Below the pieces are notes generated by a model. It made no database searches. It was not told where the DNA came from and saw only the letters and a program-made list of their open reading frames with translations. DNA of 64,000 nucleotides. It comes from Pseudoalteromonas atlantica. Lineage in GTDB: Bacteria; Pseudomonadota; Gammaproteobacteria; Enterobacterales; Alteromonadaceae. How positions within the stretch are numbered: the first letter of the stretch is position 1; each line of letters begins with the position of its first letter. Both the position numbers and the translations under genes were made by a program. The DNA is taken from the NCBI GenBank assembly GCA_007988745.1, contig BJUT01000003.1, positions 62,001-126,000 on the forward strand. Reading direction: 5' to 3'. Shown here in pieces: positions 28,825 through 37,604 of this stretch.

Positions 28825-29643
28825 ATGCCTGTATTTACTAAATTTTTGATTATCTTGCATGTACTGCTTATATCATCATTGAGCCATGCAAATGAACCAC
28901 TTACATTACTCTCTAGAGCGAATGCGTCTACTGATGGCTTTTTAAACTCAGATAAAACGTTCGAAAGCCTGCTCAATCATACAATTAATACTAAATTGCA
29001 GTGGACCAACCAAGCTCGTTTAATCAAGCGGCTTATGGGTAATGAAGCAGTGTGCAGCTACGATATAATAAAAACGCCCGAGCGTGAAAAACATATTTTG
29101 TTCTCAAATATACCAACTACTATTTACGAGCAACGAAAAATATACGCATTTAAACGCACCTTACAAAACTTTCCTGAACGAGTCTCTGTTGCTCAACTAC
29201 TAGAAAAAGACTTTACCCTTGCCGTAGACTCAGGAACGAGTTATCAAAAACTTGAGCCTGTTTTAACAAAGTATAATGAGCAAATTGCAGCAATAAGCTC
29301 AGAAGATACCAGCTCTCAACTACCTCAACTTCTCATCCATAATAGAATAGACATGATTGTCGATTACGAGGTTAACGTACTTGGTGCACTCACCAGTGAG
29401 CAACTAAAACAAATAGATAGTCGTGAAATAGCTGAATTTCCAGAATTTGTTAATGGCTACTTTGCATGTAGTAAGTCAGAGCTTGGCGAAAAAGTAATAA
29501 AAACCATCAATATTTTAATGAACACCCCCGAAATTTACGACCGCTTACAAAAAAGTTTACAACAAGCCTATAGTGCTGATACATCCAGCGCTATGATGCT
29601 TGCTTACTCTCAAGAGCACGTATACTTAACCTCTGATGAGTAA
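28825..29643 (+). CDS. Periplasmic solute-binding-like protein (orphan)
   Basis: 272 residues with signal peptide FLIILHVLLISSLSHA and a mature body of the type-3 solute-binding fold: LLSRANASTDGFLNSDKTFE, IKTPEREKHILFSNIPTTIY, FTLAVDSGTSYQKLEPVL, NRIDMIVDYEVNVLGA. An ATG at 28789 would lie inside the T run of the preceding terminator, so I use ATG 28825. No permease or sensor gene is adjacent, so it may be a stand-alone binding protein of the kind found in many marine gammaproteobacteria. It is followed by about 290 non-coding bases. Confidence 0.75.
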   Translation: MPVFTKFLIILHVLLISSLSHANEPLTLLSRANASTDGFLNSDKTFESLLNHTINTKLQWTNQARLIKRLMGNEAVCSYDIIKTPEREKHILFSNIPTTIYEQRKIYAFKRTLQNFPERVSVAQLLEKDFTLAVDSGTSYQKLEPVLTKYNEQIAAISSEDTSSQLPQLLIHNRIDMIVDYEVNVLGALTSEQLKQIDSREIAEFPEFVNGYFACSKSELGEKVIKTINILMNTPEIYDRLQKSLQQAYSADTSSAMMLAYSQEHVYLTSDE

Positions 29644-29732
29644 AATAAATCGTCAAGATAAACTCCATAAATCAAAGTAAGCTACTGATTTTAATAACAA
29701 ATAAATTATTTTAAATTTATTTAAAATTTTTA

Positions 29733-29885
29733 TTGCGCTGGATAAAAACCTACATTATTATCTCGCCGCTTCTTGATGATAGCCAATCCGAGTACATTAC
29801 AAACCCCGTTTGTAGCAAGGCGATAGAGCAACTATCCAAGAGTGAATTTGACTGTGCGTTTGCACTATTGATCTCACTCAACTGA
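29733..29885 (+). other. Candidate 50-codon leader ORF upstream of decarboxylase gene
   Basis: From TTG 29733 an open frame of 50 codons ends at TGA 29883-29885. Its composition looks protein-like: LLDDSQSEYITNPV, then CSKAIEQLSKSEFDCAFALL. There is no ribosome site, the start is TTG, and no ATG exists in the frame, so it may instead be a gene fragment. Its stop codon falls inside the hairpin before the decarboxylase gene, the layout expected of a regulatory leader peptide. Evidence is weak. Confidence 0.25.
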
Positions 29886-29914
29886 CTCGTGGATACACCA
29901 TACCCGAGCAGTTG
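29879..29914 (+). promoter_or_regulatory. Stem-loop in the leader of the decarboxylase gene
   Basis: CAACTG-A-CTCG (29879-29889) pairs with CGAGCAGTTG (29905-29914), a 10-bp stem with one bulged A and a 15-base loop. It ends 22 bases before the ATG at 29937, close to the ribosome site GGAAA. A role in translation control of a polyamine-related enzyme is inference. Confidence 0.5.
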
Positions 29915-29936
29915 CTTAATTGACTCGGAAAATAAA

Positions 29937-31160
29937 ATGGCTTTATCAACACAACAACAAGACACCGTAACTAAAGTACCTGCAGCAGCGGTTGCTGCAA
30001 ATCAAGCAATTGATTACGCGCAACCGAGTATTGCCCACATTGAACAACTTGCTTCACAATTTGGCGCACCTCTAATGGTGCTTGACTGCGACGCTATACG
30101 CCGTCAATACCGTGCACTTAAACATGCACTGCCTGGCGTTGTGTTACATTTTGCTTTAAAGCCTTTACCGCATGCTGCTGTCGTGCGCACTTTGTTAGAT
30201 GAAGGCGCAAGCTTTGATTTAGCAACCAGTGGCGAAGTTGACTTAGTAGCAAGCCAAGGCGTACCAAGCGAGCGTACAATTCACACGCACCCAATAAAGC
30301 GCGACAGTGACATTCGCGACGCACTTGCCTACGGCTGTACAGTGTTTGTGGTGGATAACATTAACGAGCTTGAAAAATTTATTGCCTATAAAGATCAAGC
30401 CGAAATTTTAGTGCGTTTAAGCTTTCGTAATAAAGATGCATTTGCTGATTTATCTAAAAAGTTTGGCTGCAGCCCAGAGGCGGCAATCGACATTATTAGC
30501 CTTGCCCAGCAACTTGGTATTCGTATTAAAGGGTTATCGTTTCATGTTGGCTCGCAATCACCTAACCCAACTAAATACGTTGAAGCGATAAATGCATCTG
30601 CAAAAGTGGTTAAACAGGTGGCTGAGTTAGGCTTACCAGCACTTAGTACGCTCGATATTGGTGGTGGGTTTCCTGTGCCGTACAGCGCAGATGTGCTACC
30701 AATTGATGTATTTTGCGCACCTATTAATATCGCGTTGGCACAATTACCAGAAACAATGCAAATTATTGCTGAACCTGGCCGTTTTATTGTAGCAAGTAGT
30801 GTAACCAGTGTTGCCTCTGTAATGGGACAAGCCACGCGCGAAGGTAAAACATGGTACTACTTAGATGATGGCGTTTATGGCTCTTTTAGCGGTTTAATGT
30901 TTGATGAAGCAGCCTACCCTATCGATAGTGCAAAACAAGATGGCGAGCGTTTTGAGTCGGTACTTGCAGGCCCAACATGCGACAGTATAGATGTAATAAG
31001 TGATTCAATTATGCTGCCAAAACTAAACAATGGCGATTTAATTATTAGCCGTATGATGGGTGCCTACACACTTGCTACAGCAACCGACTTTAACTTTTTT
31101 AAACGTGCTGAGGTCGTTGTATTAAACGAGCAAATGCACAGCCAAGTATTAACAGGTTAA
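29937..31160 (+). CDS. Lysine/ornithine decarboxylase, type III PLP fold
   Basis: 407 residues. Alanine-racemase-fold decarboxylase like the Vibrio lysine/ornithine enzyme, making putrescine or cadaverine. PLP lysine is in HFALKPLPHAAV; SFHVGSQSPNPTKY, LDIGGGFPVPY, the phosphate-binding IAEPGRFIVASS and the catalytic Cys in LAGPTCDSIDVI are all present; the C-terminal MGAYTLATATDFNFF closes the active site. ATG 29937 has GGAAA eight bases upstream; an upstream GTG at 29889 lies in the leader hairpin. Monocistronic, ending at a good terminator. Ornithine versus lysine preference cannot be decided by eye. Confidence 0.85.
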   Translation: MALSTQQQDTVTKVPAAAVAANQAIDYAQPSIAHIEQLASQFGAPLMVLDCDAIRRQYRALKHALPGVVLHFALKPLPHAAVVRTLLDEGASFDLATSGEVDLVASQGVPSERTIHTHPIKRDSDIRDALAYGCTVFVVDNINELEKFIAYKDQAEILVRLSFRNKDAFADLSKKFGCSPEAAIDIISLAQQLGIRIKGLSFHVGSQSPNPTKYVEAINASAKVVKQVAELGLPALSTLDIGGGFPVPYSADVLPIDVFCAPINIALAQLPETMQIIAEPGRFIVASSVTSVASVMGQATREGKTWYYLDDGVYGSFSGLMFDEAAYPIDSAKQDGERFESVLAGPTCDSIDVISDSIMLPKLNNGDLIISRMMGAYTLATATDFNFFKRAEVVVLNEQMHSQVLTG

Positions 31161-31209
31161 GAAAATAAGTTCCTCGCTATAGGTACGCTGGCTTGTACCT
31201 ATACATTTC

Positions 31210-31240
31210 AACGCAGTTGCTCATTCCAACTGCGTTTTTT
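31210..31240 (+). terminator. Rho-independent terminator of decarboxylase gene
   Basis: AACGCAGTTG (31210-31219) pairs with CAACTGCGTT (31227-31236) around a 7-base loop and is followed by T residues, 50 bases after the stop codon. Confidence 0.93.
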
Positions 31241-31319
31241 TATTGCGTTAAATAACTGGGGCTTGTTTACCTTTTTACTCAACAGAGCAGGCTCTAATAA
31301 AAGCAACCTGCGCTACTTA

Positions 31320-32600
31320 TTACAAAAATAATGGTTTATAGTCGTTTTCTAACTGTTCAAACGATAAGTCACCTATAAATTTGCCAAAGCTTAGCCACGT
31401 TGCTAAACCTCGTAAATCTTTAAAATGTGGTGGTACAAATTTTGGGCTTTCTATTACACCTAAACTATGTAATTGCGATATAAGTCTAAAATCATCAATC
31501 GATATTTTTCCGACCAACAATAATGGCAGCTGATCAATGCGCCCAAGCTGTATAGCAACACGAATTAAGTTATATACCAGCACAAATCCTTTAATGTAAG
31601 CAATATCCTTAGTAAAAGGTAAGCCTGTTGCCGTGCTGCCTCTAAATACACGTTGTGCTAACGTATAGCTTTCATCTTTTGAAAGCCCTTGCGCTAAGTA
31701 GTCACGGTATATATCAACAAACTCTGCACCATCAATCACTTTAGTAACTGCTTGAATACGATTTACTAACTTTGATAAACGCCTAGGCGTTGATTTAAGG
31801 GTAATTATTTCTGTTAAAACAGCTAAGCCTTCTTGAGTCACTGTTGAGCTTGGCGTCCCTTTACTTAAACAGGTTAAATAAGGCTGAGCTAGCCCGTTTT
31901 GCGTTGTACCTACGTGTATCCACCCTTCGTGCACTTCTAAAATATCAAGCTCACGCTGGGAGAATTTAACATCTTGATTTAGCTTAATGTTATTTGCACC
32001 TGCAGCAGCATCACTGACAATCCCATCGCTGAGCATAACCTCTACATTAATACCCGCCATACTGCTATTTATTTGCTCAGACAGAATACGCACGGCATCA
32101 CTTGCATTAATATTTTTAGGATCATCAGGCAAAATATCGGCTATTAATAAGTTTTGCAGTGGTATTTCTAACATATTGGCAAGTTCGAACAGTGAAGGTT
32201 CACCTGCATGAAATAAATCTTTTGGATGACCAAAAAGCTCTACCGACAAATCATGAAACTCAGGCGTTCCTCTATACTCAAGCATACTGAGCACCGTTTT
32301 ATACTCACTACACATTTTACCCATGTATTGAGAAATAGGATTTAGCTGACCTAACTGGTTAATAATATTGCGATGCAAGTTAGAAAACGCTTGGCGTAAT
32401 TCGCTGGGGACAAATCCTAAATCTCGTTGCTGGTAATAGGCGCTATCGATTAGCGGATTTTTTTGGCACTTTTGCCTAAAAAACGTCTCTTTGATTTGTT
32501 TATCCCAGTTAATGGCATCGAGTATTCTAATGGGTGTTTGTAAAGCAATTAATTGCTCTGACAGTTCGCGAGTTTTAAGGAGTAAAGCCTTGTCTATCAT
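31320..32600 (-). CDS. QEGLA-motif protein (DUF1704, metallopeptidase-like)
   Basis: 426 residues. The segment TVTQEGLAVLTEI is the family signature of proteins annotated as flavohemoglobin expression-modulating QEGLA motif proteins. A zinc site of the HExxxH type is visible in LEVHEGWIHVGTTQNG, with the Glu of QEGLA as a likely third ligand; the same fold is used by the eukaryotic MATCAP tyrosine carboxypeptidases. It is probably a soluble cytosolic peptidase of unknown substrate. The link with flavohemoglobin rests on an old family name only. Convergent with the decarboxylase gene, divergent from the DUF3081 gene. Confidence 0.82.
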   Translation of the reverse strand: MIDKALLLKTRELSEQLIALQTPIRILDAINWDKQIKETFFRQKCQKNPLIDSAYYQQRDLGFVPSELRQAFSNLHRNIINQLGQLNPISQYMGKMCSEYKTVLSMLEYRGTPEFHDLSVELFGHPKDLFHAGEPSLFELANMLEIPLQNLLIADILPDDPKNINASDAVRILSEQINSSMAGINVEVMLSDGIVSDAAAGANNIKLNQDVKFSQRELDILEVHEGWIHVGTTQNGLAQPYLTCLSKGTPSSTVTQEGLAVLTEIITLKSTPRRLSKLVNRIQAVTKVIDGAEFVDIYRDYLAQGLSKDESYTLAQRVFRGSTATGLPFTKDIAYIKGFVLVYNLIRVAIQLGRIDQLPLLLVGKISIDDFRLISQLHSLGVIESPKFVPPHFKDLRGLATWLSFGKFIGDLSFEQLENDYKPLFL

Positions 32601-32743
32601 GGTGTAAGCTCAACAAAAAATGAGGCTTGAGCATAAGGTAAAACCAGTTAATAGCAAGATTATTTTAGCGCTTATTAGGCATTGTTTTTACGGTGATCGA
32701 CCCTCATATATAAAACGTAATAGCTTTAAACAATAAAGGGTTA

Positions 32744-33004
32744 ATGATGAAAAACGAACTCGATAACAAGCAGATCCTCTCTGTATACGAACGTATTCAG
32801 CAGCGCGGTAAACAAAATGATATTGGTAAACATTATCAAGGTGTTACGGCTTACTCTGACATTGACGGCTACACTATTTACTTAGAAGGTAGCGGCGTAT
32901 TATTGCGCTTTGGGTTTCATAATGCTTATCACCTAGATTATGAGCATGACAAACATAAAGACGACTTTTTAAAAAAACTATACAACATTGCTAATGAGGA
33001 ATAA
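32744..33004 (+). CDS. DUF3081 family small protein
   Basis: 86 residues. The pattern IQQRGKQNDIGKHYQGVTAY and YTIYLEGSGVLLRFGFHNAY matches DUF3081, a family of short soluble proteins of unknown function in marine gammaproteobacteria. GGG lies six bases upstream of the tandem ATG ATG. Its stop overlaps the start of the next gene by one base (TAATG), so both are translated together. Confidence 0.8.
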   Translation: MMKNELDNKQILSVYERIQQRGKQNDIGKHYQGVTAYSDIDGYTIYLEGSGVLLRFGFHNAYHLDYEHDKHKDDFLKKLYNIANEE

Positions 33005-33309
33005 TGCAGCCAAGACGCATTCGTAAACGCACCACAAACACGCAAACCACCTCGTTTATAAACCAGGTCATTACTGAGCTGCAAGCGCACCCAGAAAAGC
33101 TGGAGATAATCCGTCGAAACCTAAATGAATACCGCGAACAGACTCACCTTAAACGCGGTTTTTTGCTGGCTATTGAACGCTTTGACTGGGTGTTTGAGGC
33201 CAGTAATGATGTTAATTTTATATGCCAACAAATCTTAGCCGATGATTACATAGGTAATCGCCTTAGACGCTACCCGCTATTATTTAAAGGCGTTATTAAT
33301 AGCGCCTAA
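33004..33309 (+). CDS. Unknown small basic protein, coupled to DUF3081 gene
   Basis: 101 residues, strongly basic at the N-terminus (MQPRRIRKRTTN) and mostly helical in appearance (VITELQAHPEKLEIIRRNLN, LLAIERFDWVFEAS). No signal, membrane segment or known motif. AGGA precedes the ATG and the one-base overlap with the DUF3081 gene supports real translation. The charge and the Arg-rich start would fit nucleic-acid binding, but this is a guess. No terminator is obvious after it. Confidence 0.65.
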   Translation: MQPRRIRKRTTNTQTTSFINQVITELQAHPEKLEIIRRNLNEYREQTHLKRGFLLAIERFDWVFEASNDVNFICQQILADDYIGNRLRRYPLLFKGVINSA

Positions 33310-33682
33310 TTTACACGCCTTTTTTAACCTTAACCCTCCTCTTATAGCCATTACACACTGCTACTTTATTAATTAGTACACTAATTAAACATGTGAAATG
33401 GTTTCGTTTGCTTATTTAAAATACCCTTCGTACTCTAACTATTACCATTCTAACGAATATTTATCTTTTTTATTACTCATACCCCGTAAACAAATCCTTA
33501 CTATTTTTAGCGTTTAAAAATTTAAATATAACTCACTGAATATAAACAATTTTATTAATCAAGACCTGCATATGGCACTACTACAAATTAACCCGTTTTT
33601 ATTAATAATCCATCTACATCTTGGTATCTGGTTGTTTACTTGCGCCTTGAATTGTTAGAGCTATTACATTAAGCTTATCTTT
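33310..33682. other. AT-rich intergenic region before betI
   Basis: About 370 non-coding bases, markedly AT-rich, without a convincing ORF or RNA gene. It contains the 20-bp palindrome listed separately and several TATAAT-like hexamers that could serve the bet operon. Confidence 0.5.
33369..33388. promoter_or_regulatory. 20-bp palindrome upstream of bet operon
   Basis: TTAATTAGT-AC-ACTAATTAA has perfect 9-bp arms around two central bases. It has no T run and lies 60 bases after the preceding gene and 340 bases before betI. The shape is that of a dimeric regulator site; the regulator is unknown. Confidence 0.4.
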
Positions 33683-33696
33683 ATTGAACGTTCAAT
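33683..33696. promoter_or_regulatory. betI: Candidate BetI operator
   Basis: ATTGAACGTTCAAT is a perfect 14-bp palindrome ending 11 bases before the betI start. TetR-type repressors bind such sites and BetI controls its own operon in other bacteria, with choline as inducer. This assignment is by position and symmetry; no binding data. Confidence 0.7.
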
Positions 33697-33707
33697 TAAT
33701 AAAAATT

Positions 33708-34298
33708 ATGCCTAAAGTAGGAATGGAACCTGTCAGGCGTCAGCAGCTAATTGACGCGACCATTGAGTCAGTTGCACAGCGCGGTTTGCAAGGAACAACC
33801 ATTAACACCATCAGTAAAAATGCGGGTTTATCATCTGGCATTATTAGCCATTACTTTGGTGGCAAGCAGGGGTTAATAGAGGCAACCGTTAGGTATTTGT
33901 TATCGAATTTAAAAAATGAATTAATTGAAAAAGTTGAGCCAACCACCAGCGCAATTGAGCGTTTGATGTTTATTGTTGAGGCCAACTTTGCACTTGTTCA
34001 ACAGCGCAATGACACCACGCGAACGTGGTTAAGTTTTTGGGCGCAGTCAATGCACGATCAAGAGCTGCACAGGCTGCAAAATGTAAACAGTAATCGCTTG
34101 CAAAGTAATTTAGCATTTTCTTTTAAGCAACTAATGCCCGTAAAGCAAGCAAAACAAGCTGCAGAACTTAGCGCCGCCATGATTGATGGCCTATGGTTAA
34201 GAGCAGTATTAAGTCAATCTGACGAAAACCAATTTAAACACAGTGAAACATTAGCAAAAAGCTATGTACATTCACTCATCAAGCAATATGGAGCCTAG
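33708..34298 (+). CDS. betI: Choline-responsive TetR repressor BetI
   Basis: 196 residues, the usual BetI length. The start [20 protein letters not shown] and the helix-turn-helix with [20 protein letters not shown] match BetI closely. The C-terminal half is the ligand domain ([29 protein letters not shown]). ATG 33708 is chosen over TTG 33684 because it gives the conserved start; the longer form would overlap the operator palindrome. First gene of the bet operon. Confidence 0.93.
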   Translation: MPKVGMEPVRRQQLIDATIESVAQRGLQGTTINTISKNAGLSSGIISHYFGGKQGLIEATVRYLLSNLKNELIEKVEPTTSAIERLMFIVEANFALVQQRNDTTRTWLSFWAQSMHDQELHRLQNVNSNRLQSNLAFSFKQLMPVKQAKQAAELSAAMIDGLWLRAVLSQSDENQFKHSETLAKSYVHSLIKQYGA

Positions 34299-34299
34299 C

Positions 34300-35763
34300 G
34301 TGACTACACCTGTCTATCAAAACTTTATAAACGGCCACTTCCTTGCAAACCAAAGTGGTGAAACTTTTGATGTAAAAAACCCAGCCACAGATGAAGTTAT
34401 TTACTCGGTAGAAGTTGCCGACGAATTTATTCAAAACGCGGCTATCGAAAGTGCAAAACAAGGCTTTGCTCAATGGTCAAAAATGAGCCCAATAGAACGT
34501 AGCCGTATTTTATTAAAAGCGGTTGCTTTATTACGTGAGCGTAATGACGAGCTTGCCTTAGTTGAAGTGCTTGATACAGGTAAACCAATGCAAGAAGCTA
34601 ACTGCGTTGATATAGAAACAGGCGCAGATGTAATTGAATACTTTGCAGGCCTAGCACCAGCGCAAGTTGGCCAGCAGCAAATGGTTGGCGAAGACTTTTA
34701 CTATACCCGCAAAGAGCCACTAGGCATTTGTGCCGGTATTGGCGCGTGGAACTACCCGCTGCAAATTGCATGTTGGAAATCGGGCCCGGCCCTTGCCGCA
34801 GGTAATGCGTTTATTTTTAAACCTTCTGAAGAAACCCCTTTAGGTGCTATTAAACTAGCTGAAGTTTTTGTTGAAGCAGGCGTACCTGCCGGCGTATTTA
34901 ACGTTGTGCAAGGTGCGGGTGATGTAGGTCAGTGGTTAACCTCTCACAGTGAAATAGACAAAGTGTCGTTCACTGGTGAAGTAGGCACAGGTAAAAAAGT
35001 AGTGGCAAGCGCTGCCGGTACATTAAAAGACGTAACAATGGAATTAGGTGGTAAATCACCTTTATTAGTGTTTGAAGATGCCAATATTGAGCAAGCAGTC
35101 AGTGCAGCCATGCTAGGTAACTTTTATACGCAAGGCGAAATTTGTACTAACTGTACCCGTATTTATGTTCATAAAAATGTATATCAACAATTTATTGATG
35201 AGCTTAAAACACGTACTGAGCAGAATATTATTGCCGGCGACCCACAAGATTTAAATACTAACTTTGGGGCATTAATTTCTAAAAAGCATCAAGAATTGGT
35301 AATGAGCTACATAGAAAGTGGCTTAGCCGAAGGTGCAACACTACTTACTGGCGGTACAACTCTTTCTCCTGAATCAGCGCCTAATGGCTACTTTGTAGCA
35401 CCTACAGTATTTACCGATTGCAACGATGAAATGACTATTGTTAAAGAAGAAATTTTTGGCCCAGTTATGAGCGTGCTTGTTTTTGAAGACGAAGACGATG
35501 TTATCGCCCGTGCAAATGGTACACACCTTGGCTTAGCCGCAGGCGTATTTACTAGCGATATTAAACGTGCGCACCGTGTTATTCACCAATTAGAAGCCGG
35601 TATTTGTTGGATTAATGCTTACGGTAATTCACCTGCTGAAATGCCTGTTGGTGGTTACAAGCAATCAGGTATTGGCCGTGAAAATGGCATAGAAACGCTT
35701 GATCATTACACGCAAACTAAGTCTATTTATGTGGGCATGGCCGACATAGAAAGCCCGTTTTAA
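34300..35763 (+). CDS. betB: Betaine aldehyde dehydrogenase
   Basis: 487 residues. Oxidises betaine aldehyde to glycine betaine, the osmoprotectant. Aldehyde-dehydrogenase motifs: [32 protein letters not shown], general-base Glu in [15 protein letters not shown] and nucleophile Cys in [24 protein letters not shown] and [17 protein letters not shown] are C-terminal blocks. The likely start is GTG 34300, one base after the betI stop, with GGAG six bases upstream; ATG 34288 overlaps betI by 11 bases and lacks a ribosome site. Confidence 0.94.
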   Translation: MTTPVYQNFINGHFLANQSGETFDVKNPATDEVIYSVEVADEFIQNAAIESAKQGFAQWSKMSPIERSRILLKAVALLRERNDELALVEVLDTGKPMQEANCVDIETGADVIEYFAGLAPAQVGQQQMVGEDFYYTRKEPLGICAGIGAWNYPLQIACWKSGPALAAGNAFIFKPSEETPLGAIKLAEVFVEAGVPAGVFNVVQGAGDVGQWLTSHSEIDKVSFTGEVGTGKKVVASAAGTLKDVTMELGGKSPLLVFEDANIEQAVSAAMLGNFYTQGEICTNCTRIYVHKNVYQQFIDELKTRTEQNIIAGDPQDLNTNFGALISKKHQELVMSYIESGLAEGATLLTGGTTLSPESAPNGYFVAPTVFTDCNDEMTIVKEEIFGPVMSVLVFEDEDDVIARANGTHLGLAAGVFTSDIKRAHRVIHQLEAGICWINAYGNSPAEMPVGGYKQSGIGRENGIETLDHYTQTKSIYVGMADIESPF

Positions 35764-35773
35764 GGTGGCAACT

Positions 35774-37441
35774 ATGAGTAACACTTACGACTATATTATT
35801 GTTGGCGCCGGTTCTGCAGGTTGTGTACTTGCAAATCGCTTATCTGAAGATACAAACAATAAAGTGCTATTGCTAGAAACCGGTGGTAGCGATAAAAGTA
35901 TATTTATAAAAATGCCAACGGCGCTCTCTATTCCTATGAATACAGATAAATACGCATGGCAATTTCACACTCAGCCAGAGCCGTATTTAGATAACCGAGA
36001 AATGCACTGCCCACGCGGTAAAGTGTTAGGCGGTTCGTCATCAATTAATGGCATGGTATATGTTCGCGGCCACGCGAAAGATTTTGACGAGTGGCAACAA
36101 CACGGTGCTAACGGCTGGGATTATCAGTCGTGCTTACCTTACTTTAAAAAAGCAGAAAGCTTTTATTTAGGTGAAAATGCGCACCGTGGTGGCACAGGCC
36201 CGCTTGGCGTTAATAACGGTAACGAAATGCAAAACCCGCTTTACACCACCTTTATTAAAGCAGGCGTAGAAGCAGGGTATGCACACACAGACGACTACAA
36301 CGCAGCTCAGCAAGAAGGCTTTGGCCCGATGCACATGACTGTTAAAGACGGTGTGCGCAGTTCGGCCTCGCGCGAGTATTTAGACCCAGTAAAATCACGC
36401 AGTAACCTAACAGTTATTACAGGTGCTTTAGCACAAAAAGTGATTTTAGAAGGCAAAAAAGCCACAGGCATTGAGTACACAGTAAATGGCACTCTTAAAA
36501 CGGCGCATGCTACTAAAGACGTTGTATTAAGTGCAGGTCCAATTGGCTCACCTCATATTTTACAGCTTTCGGGGATTGGCGATAAAGCCATACTTGAAGA
36601 AGCCGGTGTTGAGGTAAAACATCACTTACCAGGCGTTGGTCAAAACTTGCAAGATCACCTTGAGTTTTACTTTCAGTACAAGTGTAAACAACCTATTACC
36701 TTAAACGGTAAATTAGGTCTTATTTCAAAAGGCTTAATTGGCGCTAAATGGCTACTGACCCGAAAAGGCTTAGGTGCAACAAACCACTTTGAGTCGTGTG
36801 CGTTTATTCGCTCAAAACCAGACGTTGAATGGCCAGATATTCAGTACCACTTTTTACCAGCGGCGATGCGCTACGATGGGCGCAGTGCATTTGCGGGCCA
36901 TGGTTTTCAGGTACATGTAGGCCATAACAAACCTAAAAGCCGTGGTAGTGTCACTATTCAATCAGCTAATCCTGAGCAACCGCCGAAAATTTTATTTAAC
37001 TACTTGCAGCATAAAGACGATATTGAAGGCTTTAGAGCGTGTGTGCGCCTCACTCGCGACATTATTGAGCAAAGCGCATTTGATGACTACCGCAATGAAG
37101 AAATTCAACCAGGTAAGCACATTCAAACCGACGAAGAAATAGATGCCTTTGTACGCCAAGCAGTAGAAAGTGCCTATCACCCGTCTTGTTCTTGCAAAAT
37201 GGGCGAAGATGACATGGCCGTGGTTAATTCTAATACCCAAGTACACGGTATTGAAGGGCTGCGTGTTGTTGACTCGTCAATCTTCCCTACGGTGCCAAAT
37301 GGCAACTTAAATGCCCCTACAATTATGGTTGCAGAAAAAGCAGCTGATCTAATTTTAGGTAAAACCCCACTTACACAGGCATCGGTAAACGTTGCCATGA
37401 GCAGTAATTGGCAAACAACGCAACGTAATAGCGAGATTTAA
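35774..37441 (+). CDS. betA: Choline dehydrogenase (GMC oxidoreductase)
   Basis: 555 residues, equal to the E. coli enzyme within one residue. FAD-dependent oxidation of choline to betaine aldehyde. FAD site [19 protein letters not shown] at the start; GMC signatures [19 protein letters not shown] and [17 protein letters not shown]; active-site region [12 protein letters not shown] and [20 protein letters not shown] near the end. ATG 35774 has AGGTGG five bases upstream; the GTG at 35765 lies inside that site. Starts 10 bases after betB. Confidence 0.96.
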   Translation: MSNTYDYIIVGAGSAGCVLANRLSEDTNNKVLLLETGGSDKSIFIKMPTALSIPMNTDKYAWQFHTQPEPYLDNREMHCPRGKVLGGSSSINGMVYVRGHAKDFDEWQQHGANGWDYQSCLPYFKKAESFYLGENAHRGGTGPLGVNNGNEMQNPLYTTFIKAGVEAGYAHTDDYNAAQQEGFGPMHMTVKDGVRSSASREYLDPVKSRSNLTVITGALAQKVILEGKKATGIEYTVNGTLKTAHATKDVVLSAGPIGSPHILQLSGIGDKAILEEAGVEVKHHLPGVGQNLQDHLEFYFQYKCKQPITLNGKLGLISKGLIGAKWLLTRKGLGATNHFESCAFIRSKPDVEWPDIQYHFLPAAMRYDGRSAFAGHGFQVHVGHNKPKSRGSVTIQSANPEQPPKILFNYLQHKDDIEGFRACVRLTRDIIEQSAFDDYRNEEIQPGKHIQTDEEIDAFVRQAVESAYHPSCSCKMGEDDMAVVNSNTQVHGIEGLRVVDSSIFPTVPNGNLNAPTIMVAEKAADLILGKTPLTQASVNVAMSSNWQTTQRNSEI

Positions 37442-37450
37442 TTAAGCCAT

Positions 37451-37479
37451 AACGTGCCTAACACTATGTAGGGCACGTT
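37451..37479 (+). promoter_or_regulatory. Stem-loop after betA
   Basis: AACGTGCC (37451-37458) pairs with GGCACGTT (37472-37479). No T run follows. It may act as an mRNA processing or attenuation stem between betA and the transporter gene. Confidence 0.5.
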
Positions 37480-37498
37480 CAACTTGCAGTGGCTCACG

Positions 37499-37515
37499 GC
37501 GTAAATTGGTTACGC
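37499..37515 (+). promoter_or_regulatory. Second stem-loop before the transporter gene
   Basis: GCGTAA-ATTGG-TTACGC is a perfect 6-bp stem with a 5-base loop, 20 bases after the first stem and 38 bases before the mini-ORF start. Together the two stems occupy most of the gap. Confidence 0.35.
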
Positions 37516-37553
37516 GGTGTTTATGCAAGCAATAAAACAAAAACGGAGAACTT

Positions 37554-37604
37554 ATGAGTTACTTTTATTCATTTTGGGAGGGCGATAATGACTATATGGC
37601 TTAG
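37554..37604 (+). CDS. 16-codon mini-ORF overlapping the transporter start
   Basis: ATG 37554 has GGAGA eight bases upstream and gives MSYFYSFWEGDNDYMA, ending at TAG 37602-37604. It overlaps the first 17 bases of the transporter gene in another frame, and the transporter's own GGGAGGG ribosome site lies inside it. It is either a coupled leader peptide or the original N-terminus of the transporter, separated by a frameshift. The aromatic, acidic sequence would suit a short N-terminus in front of a first membrane helix. Confidence 0.4.
   Translation: MSYFYSFWEGDNDYMA

Noticed and set aside
29750..29965. 71-codon minus-strand ORF opposite the decarboxylase leader
   Set aside because: No ribosome site, and it is largely the mirror of the plus-strand frame and leader hairpin.
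37442..37553. Rho-independent terminator between betA and the transporter gene
   Set aside because: Both stems lack a following T run, and the downstream genes fit the operon.
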